Notes under the pieces: generated by a model | Told to the model about the DNA's origin: nothing | Seen by the model: only the letters and a program-made list of their open reading frames with translations | Database searches by the model: none | Shown here: positions 1 through 8,200 of the stretch, one piece after another | How the letters are laid out: each line of letters opens with the position of its first letter | Numbering within the stretch: position 1 is the first letter of the stretch | Program-made: the position numbers and the translations under genes | Assembly: GCA_934747775.1 (NCBI GenBank) | Contig: CAKVHA010000008.1 | Span: 1 to 61,570 of the forward strand | Reading direction: 5' to 3' | Length of the DNA: 61,570 bases | Source of the DNA: an uncultured Clostridia bacterium | GTDB lineage: Bacteria; Bacillota; Clostridia; Christensenellales; UBA1242

Positions 1-30
1 TATCATTACATTAAGTGAAAAGGAGGAAAT

Positions 31-1737
31 ATGAAAAATTTGTTTAAAAAACTTATGCTTGGATTGGGGATAATCTGTATGAGTTTTACAATGGTTGCGT
101 GCGGCAACGATAATGCTGGCGGCGGACAATCGCCAAAACAAGAACAGGGAACTGGGGAAAGTGGCGGTTCACAAGGCGGAAGCACTGGCGGTTCTGAATC
201 TGGCGGACAAGGCGAGAAGGAAACAGCTCAAGATATCGCCAATAATGAAGTTTACAACAAGTTAAAAACAGCAAGGGACAAAACACTTAATCCAGACAAT
301 TATACTGATTATACATTTACTGTTGTTAAAAATGACTCATTTACTACAAAACTAAACAAGGCTGAAAGTAAAATAACTTGGTTGCCAACTTATACGGACG
401 ATCAAACTGTATATGAAAAAAACTCTCGCGATAGTGAATTTCTTGAAAGTTATGAAACAAAATTAAATAACGATAATGTATCTAATCATGAAAATAAACA
501 AGATTATTTTTATAGTTATAATAATCAATTACAAACTGGAAATTCGGTCTATAAATTAACAAATAATTTTACAAACATCACAGACGAAATAATGGAAGCA
601 ACAGTTTTTACTACTTTGGGCAATGGATACTATGGTGATAATTATTTTTATAGTTATGATTATCATAATGGTGATCCAATTTATCGAAAAAGTCGTATTA
701 TTAATGATGATTATTTGAAAGGTGCAATTACACATAATATGGATGAAGTTATAGCTCAAAAAGAAGAACTTTTTAGTTATAAAACCTATAAAGAATTAAT
801 CAAAAATTATAATTTTGGCGGAGTTGAAGGTATATGTAATATAAATATATCAAACAAAAATATTTCATATAAAAATGATAATGGTGTTTACACTCTTACG
901 GCAAAAATTAATGGATATGGTCAATTGTATTCTCCTGTTGCTGTTTTAAAAAATGCCGATGTAAATATTGAGTTAGAAATTGTTTTTGATGAAAACGGAC
1001 TTAAATCAATTTCAACAACAAACATAACTAAAGATAAAGAAGTAATTGAAAATTTGGCTGACGATAGGATAGCGTCTAAAATATCTGAAGCTACTGGAAC
1101 AATAGTAAAAAATTATGTTTGGAATAGAACAGAAAAAATAGTTTTTTCAAATACTTGTAGTGATACTGTACACTATAATTTTGATATAAAATCATGTACA
1201 GATGTGGGAACAAAGACTTCAACTTATTTTTATTATGTAGATGGTTTGTTGATGGATTCGAACGAGATAACTCCCGACTGTAAGTTTGTAGAATTTAATA
1301 TTGATCCTAGAACTGGTGGATATAATATGGAAAAGATATTAAAGAGTGGTTTTGTTCCTGTGTGGTACACCGATCCAGAATGTACAAAACCTTATACTTT
1401 TCCAGAAACAATGCCAGGGAATTATATAAATCTTTACACAAAAAGTCAAAATTTAAAACTTGATGACACTGCAATATATGTAGAATGGTATTCAATAGAT
1501 TTAGCAATGGAAAAGCAAGATGTTACTGCAGACTTAATAGAAAGTCTAATAAAGAATAAATCGAATTGCAATAGTGTGGCTGTTTTTGTTGATGATTTAG
1601 GTGTGGTTACTCCGTCTACATCTGATTACAAGCTAGAATATGTAAACGGAACAATTTACTATAAAGGTGAAGAGTTCCAGATTATGTCTGGCAAGAAAAA
1701 TATCTTAGTTACTATTTCCTTATATCCAAGGGGATAG
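31..1737 (+). CDS. Secreted lipoprotein, function unknown, with InlB-type repeat
   Basis: 568 residues. The N-terminus is a lipoprotein signal peptide: basic MKNLFKK, a hydrophobic core and a lipobox ending in VAC (Cys about residue 24). A Gly/Ser/Gln-rich linker follows to about residue 65, as expected for a protein tethered to the membrane and crossing the wall. The middle is Asn/Tyr-rich and not recognised. Residues about 430-480 resemble one Listeria/Bacteroides (InlB B-type) repeat, with the pattern hydrophobic-PVWYTDPECTKPY. An AAGGAGG-type RBS lies 5-6 bases before the ATG. A shared terminator follows at 1742-1772. Surface location is well supported; the function is not known. Confidence 0.75.
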   Translation: MKNLFKKLMLGLGIICMSFTMVACGNDNAGGGQSPKQEQGTGESGGSQGGSTGGSESGGQGEKETAQDIANNEVYNKLKTARDKTLNPDNYTDYTFTVVKNDSFTTKLNKAESKITWLPTYTDDQTVYEKNSRDSEFLESYETKLNNDNVSNHENKQDYFYSYNNQLQTGNSVYKLTNNFTNITDEIMEATVFTTLGNGYYGDNYFYSYDYHNGDPIYRKSRIINDDYLKGAITHNMDEVIAQKEELFSYKTYKELIKNYNFGGVEGICNINISNKNISYKNDNGVYTLTAKINGYGQLYSPVAVLKNADVNIELEIVFDENGLKSISTTNITKDKEVIENLADDRIASKISEATGTIVKNYVWNRTEKIVFSNTCSDTVHYNFDIKSCTDVGTKTSTYFYYVDGLLMDSNEITPDCKFVEFNIDPRTGGYNMEKILKSGFVPVWYTDPECTKPYTFPETMPGNYINLYTKSQNLKLDDTAIYVEWYSIDLAMEKQDVTADLIESLIKNKSNCNSVAVFVDDLGVVTPSTSDYKLEYVNGTIYYKGEEFQIMSGKKNILVTISLYPRG

Positions 1738-1741
1738 TTTT

Positions 1742-1772
1742 AAAAAAGTGAGATAAATTATCTCACTTTTTT
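1742..1772. terminator. Bidirectional intrinsic terminator
   Basis: Near-perfect inverted repeat: AAAAAAGTGAGATAA at 1742-1756 pairs with 1758-1772. It has A-run and T-run flanks on both strands, so it can end the rightward lipoprotein transcript and the leftward flavodoxin transcript, which converge here. Confidence 0.85.
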
Positions 1773-2256
1773 ATTTTAAACTATTAACATATTTTTTAAA
1801 ATCAATATTAAATTCTTCAATTTTATGCTCGGCATAGTCTTCGCTAAATGTAACTTCTAATGTTGGCATAACTTTTGAATTGGCGCAAAGTTTTTTAATG
1901 TCGGCAGTGGAGTGACCAAACCAGCCAGCTGATGTAACTACAGGGTAGATTGTTTTGCCAGTAAGGTCATATTTTTTTAAGAACTTTGTTATTACAGGTG
2001 TTATTGTGTACCACCAAATTGGTGAGCAAACTATAATGTTGTTGTAATTAGATAAATCCACATCAATGTCAAAAATATCAACATCTCTTTTTACATTGTT
2101 GTTTTGCCATTCGTCCACAACTTCTTGATAGTCGCTTGAAAATGGAATAGTGGGTTTTAACTCAACTGTGTCAAAGTTTGTTTCGGATTTTATCATATCC
2201 GCAATAATCTTGGTGTTCCCAGTGTATGAATAATATACTATTAAAGATTTTTTCAT
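1771..2256 (-). CDS. Flavodoxin / flavodoxin-like reductase
   Basis: 161 residues, the usual size of a short-chain flavodoxin. The N-terminal beta strand SLIVYYSY is followed by the FMN phosphate-binding loop SYTGNTK (about residues 10-16). The IIVCSPIWWYT segment around residue 80 and the SAGWFGHS loop are the typical isoalloxazine-contacting loops of the clostridial flavodoxin family. Likely a cytoplasmic FMN electron carrier or an FMN-dependent quinone/nitro reductase. It is monocistronic and convergent with the upstream lipoprotein gene. The RBS TAGGAG lies before the ATG. Electron donor and acceptor cannot be read from sequence. Confidence 0.85.
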   Translation of the reverse strand: MKKSLIVYYSYTGNTKIIADMIKSETNFDTVELKPTIPFSSDYQEVVDEWQNNNVKRDVDIFDIDVDLSNYNNIIVCSPIWWYTITPVITKFLKKYDLTGKTIYPVVTSAGWFGHSTADIKKLCANSKVMPTLEVTFSEDYAEHKIEEFNIDFKKYVNSLK

Positions 2257-2301
2257 AAAATACTCCTAATTGTTCGTTTTTAGCACTTAACCGCTAAAAA
2301 T

Positions 2302-2331
2302 AGTATAGCATAATTAATTTTTTTAATACAA
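2302..2331 (-). promoter_or_regulatory. Promoter of the flavodoxin gene
   Basis: Read on the minus strand, TTGTAT (2326-2331) and TATACT (2302-2307) are separated by 18 bases, with a TG just before the -10. The leader is about 40 nt. Confidence 0.5.
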
Positions 2332-2340
2332 ATGCTTTAA

Positions 2341-2374
2341 CAAAAAAAGTCATAACACATTTTAGCGTTATGAC
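2341..2374 (-). terminator. Intrinsic terminator of tRNA-Val
   Basis: GTCATAAC (2349-2356) pairs with GTTATGAC (2367-2374). On the minus strand it is followed by seven T residues (2342-2348). It lies just downstream of the tRNA 3' end. Confidence 0.75.
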
Positions 2375-2386
2375 CTAAAAGATTTG

Positions 2387-2462
2387 TGGTGGGCAATACA
2401 GGACTCGAACCTGTGACTTCCTCCATGTGACGGAGGCACTCTACCAACTGGGTTAATTGCCC
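2387..2462 (-). tRNA. tRNA-Val (anticodon CAC)
   Basis: 76 nt with encoded CCA (complement TGG at 2387-2389). The acceptor stem GGGCAAT pairs with ATTGCCC. The T-arm is GGTTCGAGTCC. The anticodon stem CCTCC/GGAGG encloses the loop GTCACAT, giving anticodon CAC, which reads the GUG Val codon. Promoter and terminator flank it on the minus strand. Confidence 0.95.
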
Positions 2463-2471
2463 ATATATTAT

Positions 2472-2500
2472 ATTAAACACCTAAATAAGTGGTTTGTCAA
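2472..2500 (-). promoter_or_regulatory. Promoter of tRNA-Val
   Basis: On the minus strand, TTGACA (2495-2500), a 17-base spacer and TTTAAT (2472-2477), placed just upstream of the tRNA 5' end. Confidence 0.7.
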
Positions 2501-2604
2501 ACATATTTTATGTTTTTAAATTGTAAAAATTGAGAGAATTTGTGTAAATAGGGTATTTACAATGTGGGGTATGTATGTTAATATATTTAAAAGGAAGTGA
2601 GAAA

Positions 2605-3327
2605 ATGAAAACAATTGAATATAATGATATGGATTTAACATATGTTTCTTTATATGCAGCATATCACACAACTAAAGGCAAAAACAAAAATAAAACCGCA
2701 GTGGTAAAAGATATTGAAAAACTTGCAGAAATGGGGCATTTAGACGCTCAGGCTTTGTGGTACAAGGTTTGCGATAAACAAAGAAACATTAGAATAGATG
2801 CTATTGTAGATGGTTACGATGAAGATGATTACCGAAAGATTTATGCAAAAGCGTGCAAGGCATATTACACCGAAGAGAAAATGCAACATATTGTATTAAA
2901 AACCAAATTAAATGGTGAAGATAATGTTGATCGCCGTACAGTTATAAACAGCGAAATTATGGATTTAAAATCTCGCGATTACTTAATAAAAGCAATAAAC
3001 AAATGCCGCGAAAAAATTGAAAGCGGCAAGGCTACATTGTTGGATAAAGAAAGACGATTTGAAATGATAAGAAAAAGTCCGTTTGAAATTGCGGAAGATG
3101 TTGAAAAATATTCGCTTGGTTCAAAACCTTTTGTGTTATACAACGAAAACAAATCTGATCCTATAGCTGCTCATATTTTTGCATCAAACTACACAACAAA
3201 AAATCCAAATCATAAAAATGAGATTGTAAATAGCATTTTTAGTAGGCTTGCAGGTTGTAAATTGGCTAAAGACTTTTTGGAATATCGCGGTCCAAATCCA
3301 ACAACACCACTTATTCCGCAAGCATAA
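2605..3327 (+). CDS. Hypothetical protein
   Basis: 240 residues from the ATG at 2605, chosen because AAAGGAAGTGAG precedes it; an upstream in-frame ATG lacks an RBS. The protein is soluble and Lys-rich. The phrase KLAEMGHLDAQALWYKV near residue 45 resembles one Sel1/TPR-like helical hairpin, but no full repeat array is visible. No signal peptide or membrane segment. Function not recognised. A strong terminator follows. Confidence 0.7.
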   Translation: MKTIEYNDMDLTYVSLYAAYHTTKGKNKNKTAVVKDIEKLAEMGHLDAQALWYKVCDKQRNIRIDAIVDGYDEDDYRKIYAKACKAYYTEEKMQHIVLKTKLNGEDNVDRRTVINSEIMDLKSRDYLIKAINKCREKIESGKATLLDKERRFEMIRKSPFEIAEDVEKYSLGSKPFVLYNENKSDPIAAHIFASNYTTKNPNHKNEIVNSIFSRLAGCKLAKDFLEYRGPNPTTPLIPQA

Positions 3328-3330
3328 AAC

Positions 3331-3361
3331 AAAACACTCCTAAATTGTAGGGGTGTTTTTT
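3331..3361 (+). terminator. Intrinsic terminator
   Basis: AAAACACTCCT pairs with AGGGGTGTTTT around a short loop and is followed by T residues. It ends the 2605-3327 gene. Confidence 0.8.
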
Positions 3362-3422
3362 ACATATTTCGCCATAATTTGCACATCATAATAATAACCA
3401 AAACAATAAGGAGGAATTATTT

Positions 3423-3560
3423 ATGAACGACTGCACAATTATGGGGTTTGCTATAGGATTGCTTGCAGGAGCTTTAATAGTAACCAACAGCAAAAAAGCT
3501 CAAGACATTGTAGAAAAGGGCAAAAAAGCGGTTAAACAGCAAATTGAAAAAATGAAATAA
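3423..3560 (+). CDS. Small membrane protein, 45 residues (YtxH-like pattern)
   Basis: A short ORF starting MNDCTIMGFAIGLLAGALIV: one N-terminal membrane segment with a Gly-rich face. A Lys-rich amphipathic helix (KKAQDIVEKGKKAVKQQIEK) follows. An AAGGAGG RBS lies 9 bases before the ATG. The TM-plus-basic-helix layout with VEKGKKAV wording resembles YtxH/gas-vesicle-accessory type small proteins, an inference from layout only. The perfect RBS argues that it is translated. Confidence 0.6.
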   Translation: MNDCTIMGFAIGLLAGALIVTNSKKAQDIVEKGKKAVKQQIEKMK

Positions 3561-3573
3561 ATCTTATTTTCCA

Positions 3574-3602
3574 TTGTGTTAATCTAGATATTGTGCTACA
3601 AT
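3574..3602 (+). promoter_or_regulatory. Promoter of ruvX, giving a leaderless or near-leaderless mRNA
   Basis: TTGTGT (3574-3579), a 17-base spacer, TACAAT (3597-3602). Transcription should begin about 7 bases after the -10, at or within a base or two of the ruvX ATG at 3609. No RBS precedes that ATG. Confidence 0.6.
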
Positions 3603-3608
3603 ATAAGT

Positions 3609-4043
3609 ATGGATAAATCATCAAAACGAATTATGGGGCTAGACTATGGCGATGTGCGAATAGGGGTTGCGCTAAGCGATTCCACACATCTAATTGCCAC
3701 TGGGCTAGAAACCTACACTCGCAAAACCAACAAGCTAGACATTGCGCATCTAAAGCGGATAATTGACGAAAACGATGTTGACTTTGTTGTGTTTGGATTG
3801 CCGCTTAATATGGACGGTAGCGAAGGCATAAGGGTGGTTAAAACCAAAAGTTTTGCCGCAAAACTTGTTGCCGAAACAGGCGTAATGGTAGATTACTATG
3901 ACGAGCGACTTAGTTCGGTTGATGCCGAAGAAATTTTAGTTAACGCAGGTGTAAAACGCGATAAACGAAAAGAAGTTATTGACAAACTTGCCGCAACACT
4001 AATTCTTCAGGGTTATCTAGATAAAAAAAGGGAGAGTAAATAA
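3609..4043 (+). CDS. ruvX: Putative pre-16S rRNA nuclease / Holliday junction resolvase YqgF
   Basis: 144 residues, standard for YqgF/RuvX. RNase H-like fold with the GLDYGDVRIGVALSD strand carrying the first catalytic Asp, VVFGLPLNMDGSEG as the second conserved block, DERLSSVDAEE with the acidic residue, and the C-terminal DKLAATLILQGYL signature. It is thought to mature the 16S rRNA 5' end. I start it at the ATG at 3609 because the only good promoter overlaps the upstream alternative. It is followed two bases later by the DUF1292 gene, the usual neighbour in Bacillota. Confidence 0.92.
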   Translation: MDKSSKRIMGLDYGDVRIGVALSDSTHLIATGLETYTRKTNKLDIAHLKRIIDENDVDFVVFGLPLNMDGSEGIRVVKTKSFAAKLVAETGVMVDYYDERLSSVDAEEILVNAGVKRDKRKEVIDKLAATLILQGYLDKKRESK

Positions 4044-4044
4044 A

Positions 4045-4356
4045 ATGGCAAAAAAAGAAATATCACCTATTGATATGTTATTAGATGAAAAAAACACAGA
4101 AAATATTGTTTTGTTTGACGACAAAAACAACCCAGTAGAATTTGAGCAAATTGCAATTATTCCGCTAGACGGAAAAACATACGCAATTTTGCACCCACTT
4201 GGTGGCGACGACCCTATGCCCGATGACGAGGCTTTGGTGTTTGTTATAGACGAAGTGGACGACGAAGATGTTTTACTTTTGGTGGACGACGAACAAACCG
4301 AAGAAAAGGTTTTCGACGAGTATTACAAACTTGCTGACGAAACCGACAAGAAATAG
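4045..4356 (+). CDS. DUF1292 (UPF0473, YrzB-like) protein
   Basis: 103 residues, very acidic. It contains the DUF1292 core pattern: NIVLFDDKNNPVEFEQIAII, then GKTYAILHPL, then a run of Asp/Glu-rich strands (ALVFVIDEVDDEDVLLLVDDE). GGGAGAG serves as RBS, overlapping the end of ruvX. The family's function is unknown; it travels with ruvX and sits in the same transcript here. A terminator follows at 4362-4392. Confidence 0.85.
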   Translation: MAKKEISPIDMLLDEKNTENIVLFDDKNNPVEFEQIAIIPLDGKTYAILHPLGGDDPMPDDEALVFVIDEVDDEDVLLLVDDEQTEEKVFDEYYKLADETDKK

Positions 4357-4361
4357 TTTTT

Positions 4362-4392
4362 AATCACCCTACTTTTTAAGGGTGATTTTTTT
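4362..4392 (+). terminator. Intrinsic terminator of ruvX-DUF1292
   Basis: AATCACCCT (4362-4370) pairs with AGGGTGATT (4379-4387), followed by T residues. Confidence 0.85.
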
Positions 4393-4481
4393 AAAGAAAA
4401 ATCACTAATATTGGCTATATTGCACAATTTTTGAGTGCTATTTTTGTATAAAACAACCAATAAATTTTTATAAAAAAATAT

Positions 4482-4515
4482 CAAGTTTGTACACATTAAA
4501 CAAACTTGTTTTTTT
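4482..4515 (+). terminator. Second hairpin with T-run in the 4357-4687 gap
   Basis: CAAGTTTG (4482-4489) pairs with CAAACTTG (4501-4508), followed by seven or more T residues. It is a second plus-strand terminator upstream of the next promoter. No ORF is visible in this 330-base gap. Apart from the two terminators and the promoter at 4540-4568, it holds only the roughly 113-nt leader of the next gene. Confidence 0.65.
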
Positions 4516-4539
4516 GTGCAAATTTCCCATTATTTTTTA

Positions 4540-4568
4540 TTGACTTTTATGCTTAATTAAAGTATTAT
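4540..4568 (+). promoter_or_regulatory. Promoter of the InlB/LRR surface protein gene
   Basis: TTGACT (4540-4545), exactly 17 bases, TATTAT (4563-4568). The leader of about 113 nt has an imperfect inverted repeat (near 4570 and 4616) that could fold. Confidence 0.75.
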
Positions 4569-4687
4569 CTACTTCGTTCGTCACCCCTAAAATTTAAGGC
4601 AGATTGTGTGCTAAATTAGGGTAAGCGAAATGCGATTATTTACTTTTAAAAATAAGTGCATATTTAAAATTACATAAGAAGGTAGAA

Positions 4688-6604
4688 ATGAGCAAAAATC
4701 TAAAATTTATATTGTCAGTGTTAATAATGAGCATACTCACTGTTGTGGTGTTTGCTTTTGTATCTGAAAGCACAAGTTGTGTTGAATATAACATTACATA
4801 TGTGCTAGATTGCGATGCTGAAATTAGCGAAAACCCAGAGTCATATAGCGCCACTAGTTTGCCGTTGCAGCTTAAACAGCCCGTGCGTTCTGGTTACGAA
4901 TTTTTGGGCTGGTACGATGCAGACGGAAACAAGGTTGATAGTCTAAAAGTTGGCACAAACGGCAATATTACATTAACCGCAAAATGGGCGGAAAAGTTTT
5001 CAATTACATACAACCTTAATGGCGGAAAGAATAACACCCTAAACCCTAAAGAGTTTACAAAATTATCCGATACAATTGTGCTTCAAAATGCTGAAAAAGA
5101 AGGCTATACATTTTTGGGCTGGTATAGTGACGAGTATAAGGTTTTAACAATAAACAAAGGCACTGTTGGAAACATAGAATTGACCGCAAAATATCAAATA
5201 AACGATTATTCAATTACTTACTTTGTGGATAACGGCTCAAACAGTGAACAAAATCCGCATAGCTACAATATAAATTCAAAATACACACTTTTACCAGCGG
5301 TTTCTTCGCGTGTTGGCTATCACTTTTTAGGCTGGTACAACGAGTTTAATGAATGTATTTCAGAAATCAAACAAGGAACAATAGGAAACTTGCGTTTAGC
5401 GGCTCGTTTTACTCCCAATGTTTACGCTATAAGTTACGATGTAAGCGGTGGATTTGTGGGCGAAAACCCTGCATCATACACGGTTGAAAGTGGCGACATA
5501 ATACTTAACGACCCAAGTCGCGAAGGATTTGACTTTGTTGGTTGGTTTATGGACGGCGTAAAGGTAAACAAAATTCCAAAAGGCACTATGGGCAACATTA
5601 AATTAACCGCAAAATGGAGCAATTACAAAATTGTATACAACCTAAATGGCGGCTCAAATAATGCGCTTAATGGCGACACGTATTGCAAAAACGAACTTCC
5701 GCTAAAACTAAGCGATCCAAGCAAATTTGGTATGGATTTTGCTGGCTGGTATTACAATAACACTCTAGTAACAGCAATTCCAAAAAACACATCTGGCGAC
5801 ATTGTTTTAACCGCAGAATGGGGTAGTGCGGGCTTGAATATTGTGGGTGACAAACTAATAAGCGTAGGAACATTTAAGGGCAACAATTTAGTCGTTCCAA
5901 AAGGTGTAACAACAATAAATAACGCTGCATTTTTAGATTGTACAACAATAAAAAATATCGCACTTCCAGACACTCTTTTAGAAATTGGCGAAAATGCATT
6001 TTCAGGTTGTGTAAACATAACTGATATTGTTGTGCCAAGCAATGTAAAAACCATAAAAGAAAAGTCTTTTTATGGCTGCTCAAAATTGCAAAGCGTGGTG
6101 TTTGATTATGGTAGCGCACTTACAGTTGTTGCACGCAGCACATTTGAAAATTGTGTTAGTTTAAATAGTATTAATATTCCCGATAAAATTAAATCAATTA
6201 AAGAACTTGCGTTTAATGGTTGTGTTAATTTAAAAAGTATAAAACTTCCTAATGGACTAACATATCTTGGCGGTTTTTCCAATACTGGGCTTACAGAAAT
6301 TGTAATTCCTAGCACAGTTAACATAATATCTAGCGGTGCATTTGAAAACACAAAACTTAGCAGTGTTATTATTCCGCAAAGCGTAGAAACAATGGGACTA
6401 AATGTGTTTAAGGGTTGTAACTCAAAAATTAAGATTTTCTGCGAAGCAACTTCGGTTTCTGCCGATTGGGATGGCGCTTGGAATAGCATAAGTTTTAACG
6501 GCGACACCAAATTTGATTTTTATTTATATAGCGAAATTTCTCCGTCTCATAATGGCAATTATTGGCATTATGTAGACGGATTTCCATCTATTTGGACAGT
6601 GTAA
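4688..6604 (+). CDS. Cell-surface protein with five InlB-type repeats and BspA-like leucine-rich repeats
   Basis: 638 residues. The N-terminal hydrophobic segment (about 5-26) is a signal peptide or anchor. Residues about 32-380 hold five tandem InlB B-type (Listeria/Bacteroides, Flg_new) repeats of about 70 residues, each ending GYxFLGWY...GTxGNIxLTAKW or a variant. Residues about 385-600 hold LRR_5/BspA-type repeats with the pattern IxLPxxLxxIGxxAFxGC. The C-terminus, to SIWTV, has no LPxTG motif. A secreted adhesin-like protein is the natural reading. AGAAGGT precedes the ATG. Confidence 0.85.
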   Translation: MSKNLKFILSVLIMSILTVVVFAFVSESTSCVEYNITYVLDCDAEISENPESYSATSLPLQLKQPVRSGYEFLGWYDADGNKVDSLKVGTNGNITLTAKWAEKFSITYNLNGGKNNTLNPKEFTKLSDTIVLQNAEKEGYTFLGWYSDEYKVLTINKGTVGNIELTAKYQINDYSITYFVDNGSNSEQNPHSYNINSKYTLLPAVSSRVGYHFLGWYNEFNECISEIKQGTIGNLRLAARFTPNVYAISYDVSGGFVGENPASYTVESGDIILNDPSREGFDFVGWFMDGVKVNKIPKGTMGNIKLTAKWSNYKIVYNLNGGSNNALNGDTYCKNELPLKLSDPSKFGMDFAGWYYNNTLVTAIPKNTSGDIVLTAEWGSAGLNIVGDKLISVGTFKGNNLVVPKGVTTINNAAFLDCTTIKNIALPDTLLEIGENAFSGCVNITDIVVPSNVKTIKEKSFYGCSKLQSVVFDYGSALTVVARSTFENCVSLNSINIPDKIKSIKELAFNGCVNLKSIKLPNGLTYLGGFSNTGLTEIVIPSTVNIISSGAFENTKLSSVIIPQSVETMGLNVFKGCNSKIKIFCEATSVSADWDGAWNSISFNGDTKFDFYLYSEISPSHNGNYWHYVDGFPSIWTV

Positions 6605-6653
6605 AAAAACACTTGTCCAAATATATATTATGGAAAAGTGTTTGTAAAACTAT

Positions 6654-6679
6654 GGACAATTTTATGTCCTATTTTTTTT
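6654..6679 (+). terminator. Intrinsic terminator between convergent genes
   Basis: GGACA (6654-6658) and TGTCC flank a 6-base loop and are followed by a run of T residues on the plus strand. A weaker AAACACTT/AAGTGTTT pairing lies just upstream. It overlaps the 3' end of the leftward gene. Confidence 0.55.
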
Positions 6680-6684
6680 GCTTA

Positions 6685-7086
6685 TTATCGGTCAAATTGT
6701 TCTCTGTTAAACATTTGTCTTTTTTTATATTCTTCAATATTGTTTAACTGGTCTATTTGTTCTTTAGTAGGGTTATTATTTAACATTTTTGCTCTAATGG
6801 CTGCTATGCTCACTCCATTAATGCGAGCAAGTCTAAGCATAACTTCGTTGTTGGGCTTTTTTTGATTTAAAATAACATTTTGATGTAAAAATCTATCAGC
6901 TTCCTTAAAAGTTGCCAACATTTCCAGTGACAAAACAGAGTTGTTGAAACTTGCTACTTCGTAGTCCAAAATTTTAAATTTGTTTGATGGCAAATATATA
7001 AGCGAGCCGTCTGGCGCTTTATCCACAATAGTGTTGTGTGCTTCACTTACAAGTTTGTCATAGTGTTTAAATTCTTTTAATCTCAT
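6685..7086 (-). CDS. Hypothetical protein
   Basis: 133 residues from the ATG at 7086, chosen because TTGGGAG lies just upstream on the minus strand; an in-frame ATG at 7140 lacks an RBS. Soluble, mixed charge, with a C-terminal helical region rich in Asn, Gln and Lys. No family recognised. It is monocistronic, facing the InlB/LRR gene and diverging from rpsB. Confidence 0.6.
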   Translation of the reverse strand: MRLKEFKHYDKLVSEAHNTIVDKAPDGSLIYLPSNKFKILDYEVASFNNSVLSLEMLATFKEADRFLHQNVILNQKKPNNEVMLRLARINGVSIAAIRAKMLNNNPTKEQIDQLNNIEEYKKRQMFNREQFDR

Positions 7087-7248
7087 TATTTTTCTCCCAA
7101 TTTCATTATATATTCTATCACATCTTTTTGTTGATTTCAAGCCCTAAAATGATAGGGTAGCTTTGGAACAGTTTGTACGGTATTTTTAACCAGATATTAT
7201 TATAAGTGTTTCTGCATTATTAGCTATTATATTTTTTATAAAAAATAC

Positions 7249-7277
7249 TTGTAATTTTAATAAATATATGCTAAAAT
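7249..7277 (+). promoter_or_regulatory. Promoter of rpsB-tsf
   Basis: TTGTAA (7249-7254), a 17-base spacer, TAAAAT (7272-7277). It leaves a leader of about 105 nt. The rest of the gap from 7087 shows nothing but AT-rich DNA. Confidence 0.65.
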
Positions 7278-7283
7278 GCTTTT

Positions 7284-7390
7284 GTTTCAAAAATTACACA
7301 CCTGGTTCATATTTTAAGCACGGTTGCCTATATGGTTGTGCTAAGAGTTTTAAAGGGCTGGGGAGGATTAAAAACAAGGAGGAAAAATAA
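7284..7390 (+). promoter_or_regulatory. Structured rpsB leader, possible S2 autoregulatory site
   Basis: The leader holds a hairpin in which AGCAC (about 7318) pairs with GTGCT (about 7338), then GGGCTGGGGAGG and a separate AAGGAGG RBS. Feedback control of rpsB by S2 through its leader is known in several bacterial groups. Assigning that role here is inference from position and structure. Confidence 0.4.
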
Positions 7391-8179
7391 ATGTCAGTAA
7401 TTTCAATGAAGCAATTGCTAGAAGCTGGTGTTCACTTTGGTCATCAAGCTAGAAAATGGGATCCTAAAATGGCTCCATACATTTTCACTTCAAGAAATGA
7501 TATTCACATTATCAATCTTGAAGACACAGTAGTTTTGCTAGACAAAGCTTACGAATATGTTAAGGATATGGCTAGTCAAGGCAAAACAATTCTTTTTGTA
7601 GGTACTAAAAAACAAGCTCAAAAGGCTATTGAAGACGAAGCAAAAAGATGCGGTATGTACTATATTAATTCTAGATGGCTTGGTGGTACTCTTACCAACT
7701 TTAAAACCATTCGCACAAGAATTGACCGCCTAAACAAACTTAACAATATGGAAAAGGTTGGCGAATTTAACCTTTTACCTAAAAAGGAAGTTATCAAACT
7801 TAAAGCAGAACGCGATAAACTAGAGAAAAACCTTGGCGGTATTAAGGATATGGTAAAACTACCAGATGTTATGTTTATTGTAGACACTAAAAAAGAACAC
7901 ATCGCTGTTGATGAAGCTAAAAAACTTAACATTCCTATTGTAGCATTGCTAGATACAAACTGTAACCCAGAACCAATTGATTACATTATTCCTGGAAACG
8001 ACGACGCAATTCGTGCCGTTCAACTAATTGCAGCTGCCATTGCAAACGCAGTTATTGAAGCTAAAGAAGGCGTTGCACCTTCGCTTAACACCGAAGAAAA
8101 CCCAGAAGCAGCAAAAAACATTGCTGAAATAGTAGACAAAGTAGAAACCGTTGCAACTGAACAACCAGTTGAAGAATAA
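7391..8179 (+). CDS. rpsB: 30S ribosomal protein S2
   Basis: 262 residues. Starts MSVISMKQLLEAGVHFGHQ and contains the S2 signatures RKWDPKMAPYIF, RWLGGTLTNF and GNDDAIRAVQLI. The C-terminal acidic tail is typical of Bacillota S2. First gene of the rpsB-tsf unit, with an AAGGAGG RBS. It binds the 30S head-body junction and is needed for S1/mRNA recruitment. Confidence 0.98.
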   Translation: MSVISMKQLLEAGVHFGHQARKWDPKMAPYIFTSRNDIHIINLEDTVVLLDKAYEYVKDMASQGKTILFVGTKKQAQKAIEDEAKRCGMYYINSRWLGGTLTNFKTIRTRIDRLNKLNNMEKVGEFNLLPKKEVIKLKAERDKLEKNLGGIKDMVKLPDVMFIVDTKKEHIAVDEAKKLNIPIVALLDTNCNPEPIDYIIPGNDDAIRAVQLIAAAIANAVIEAKEGVAPSLNTEENPEAAKNIAEIVDKVETVATEQPVEE

Positions 8180-8200
8180 TTTTTTAGGGGGAATATTAAT

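Noticed and set aside
5434..6510. Several 60-134-codon minus-strand ORFs opposite the InlB/LRR gene
   Set aside because: They mirror the repeats of the real gene on the other strand and lack RBS and recognisable content.
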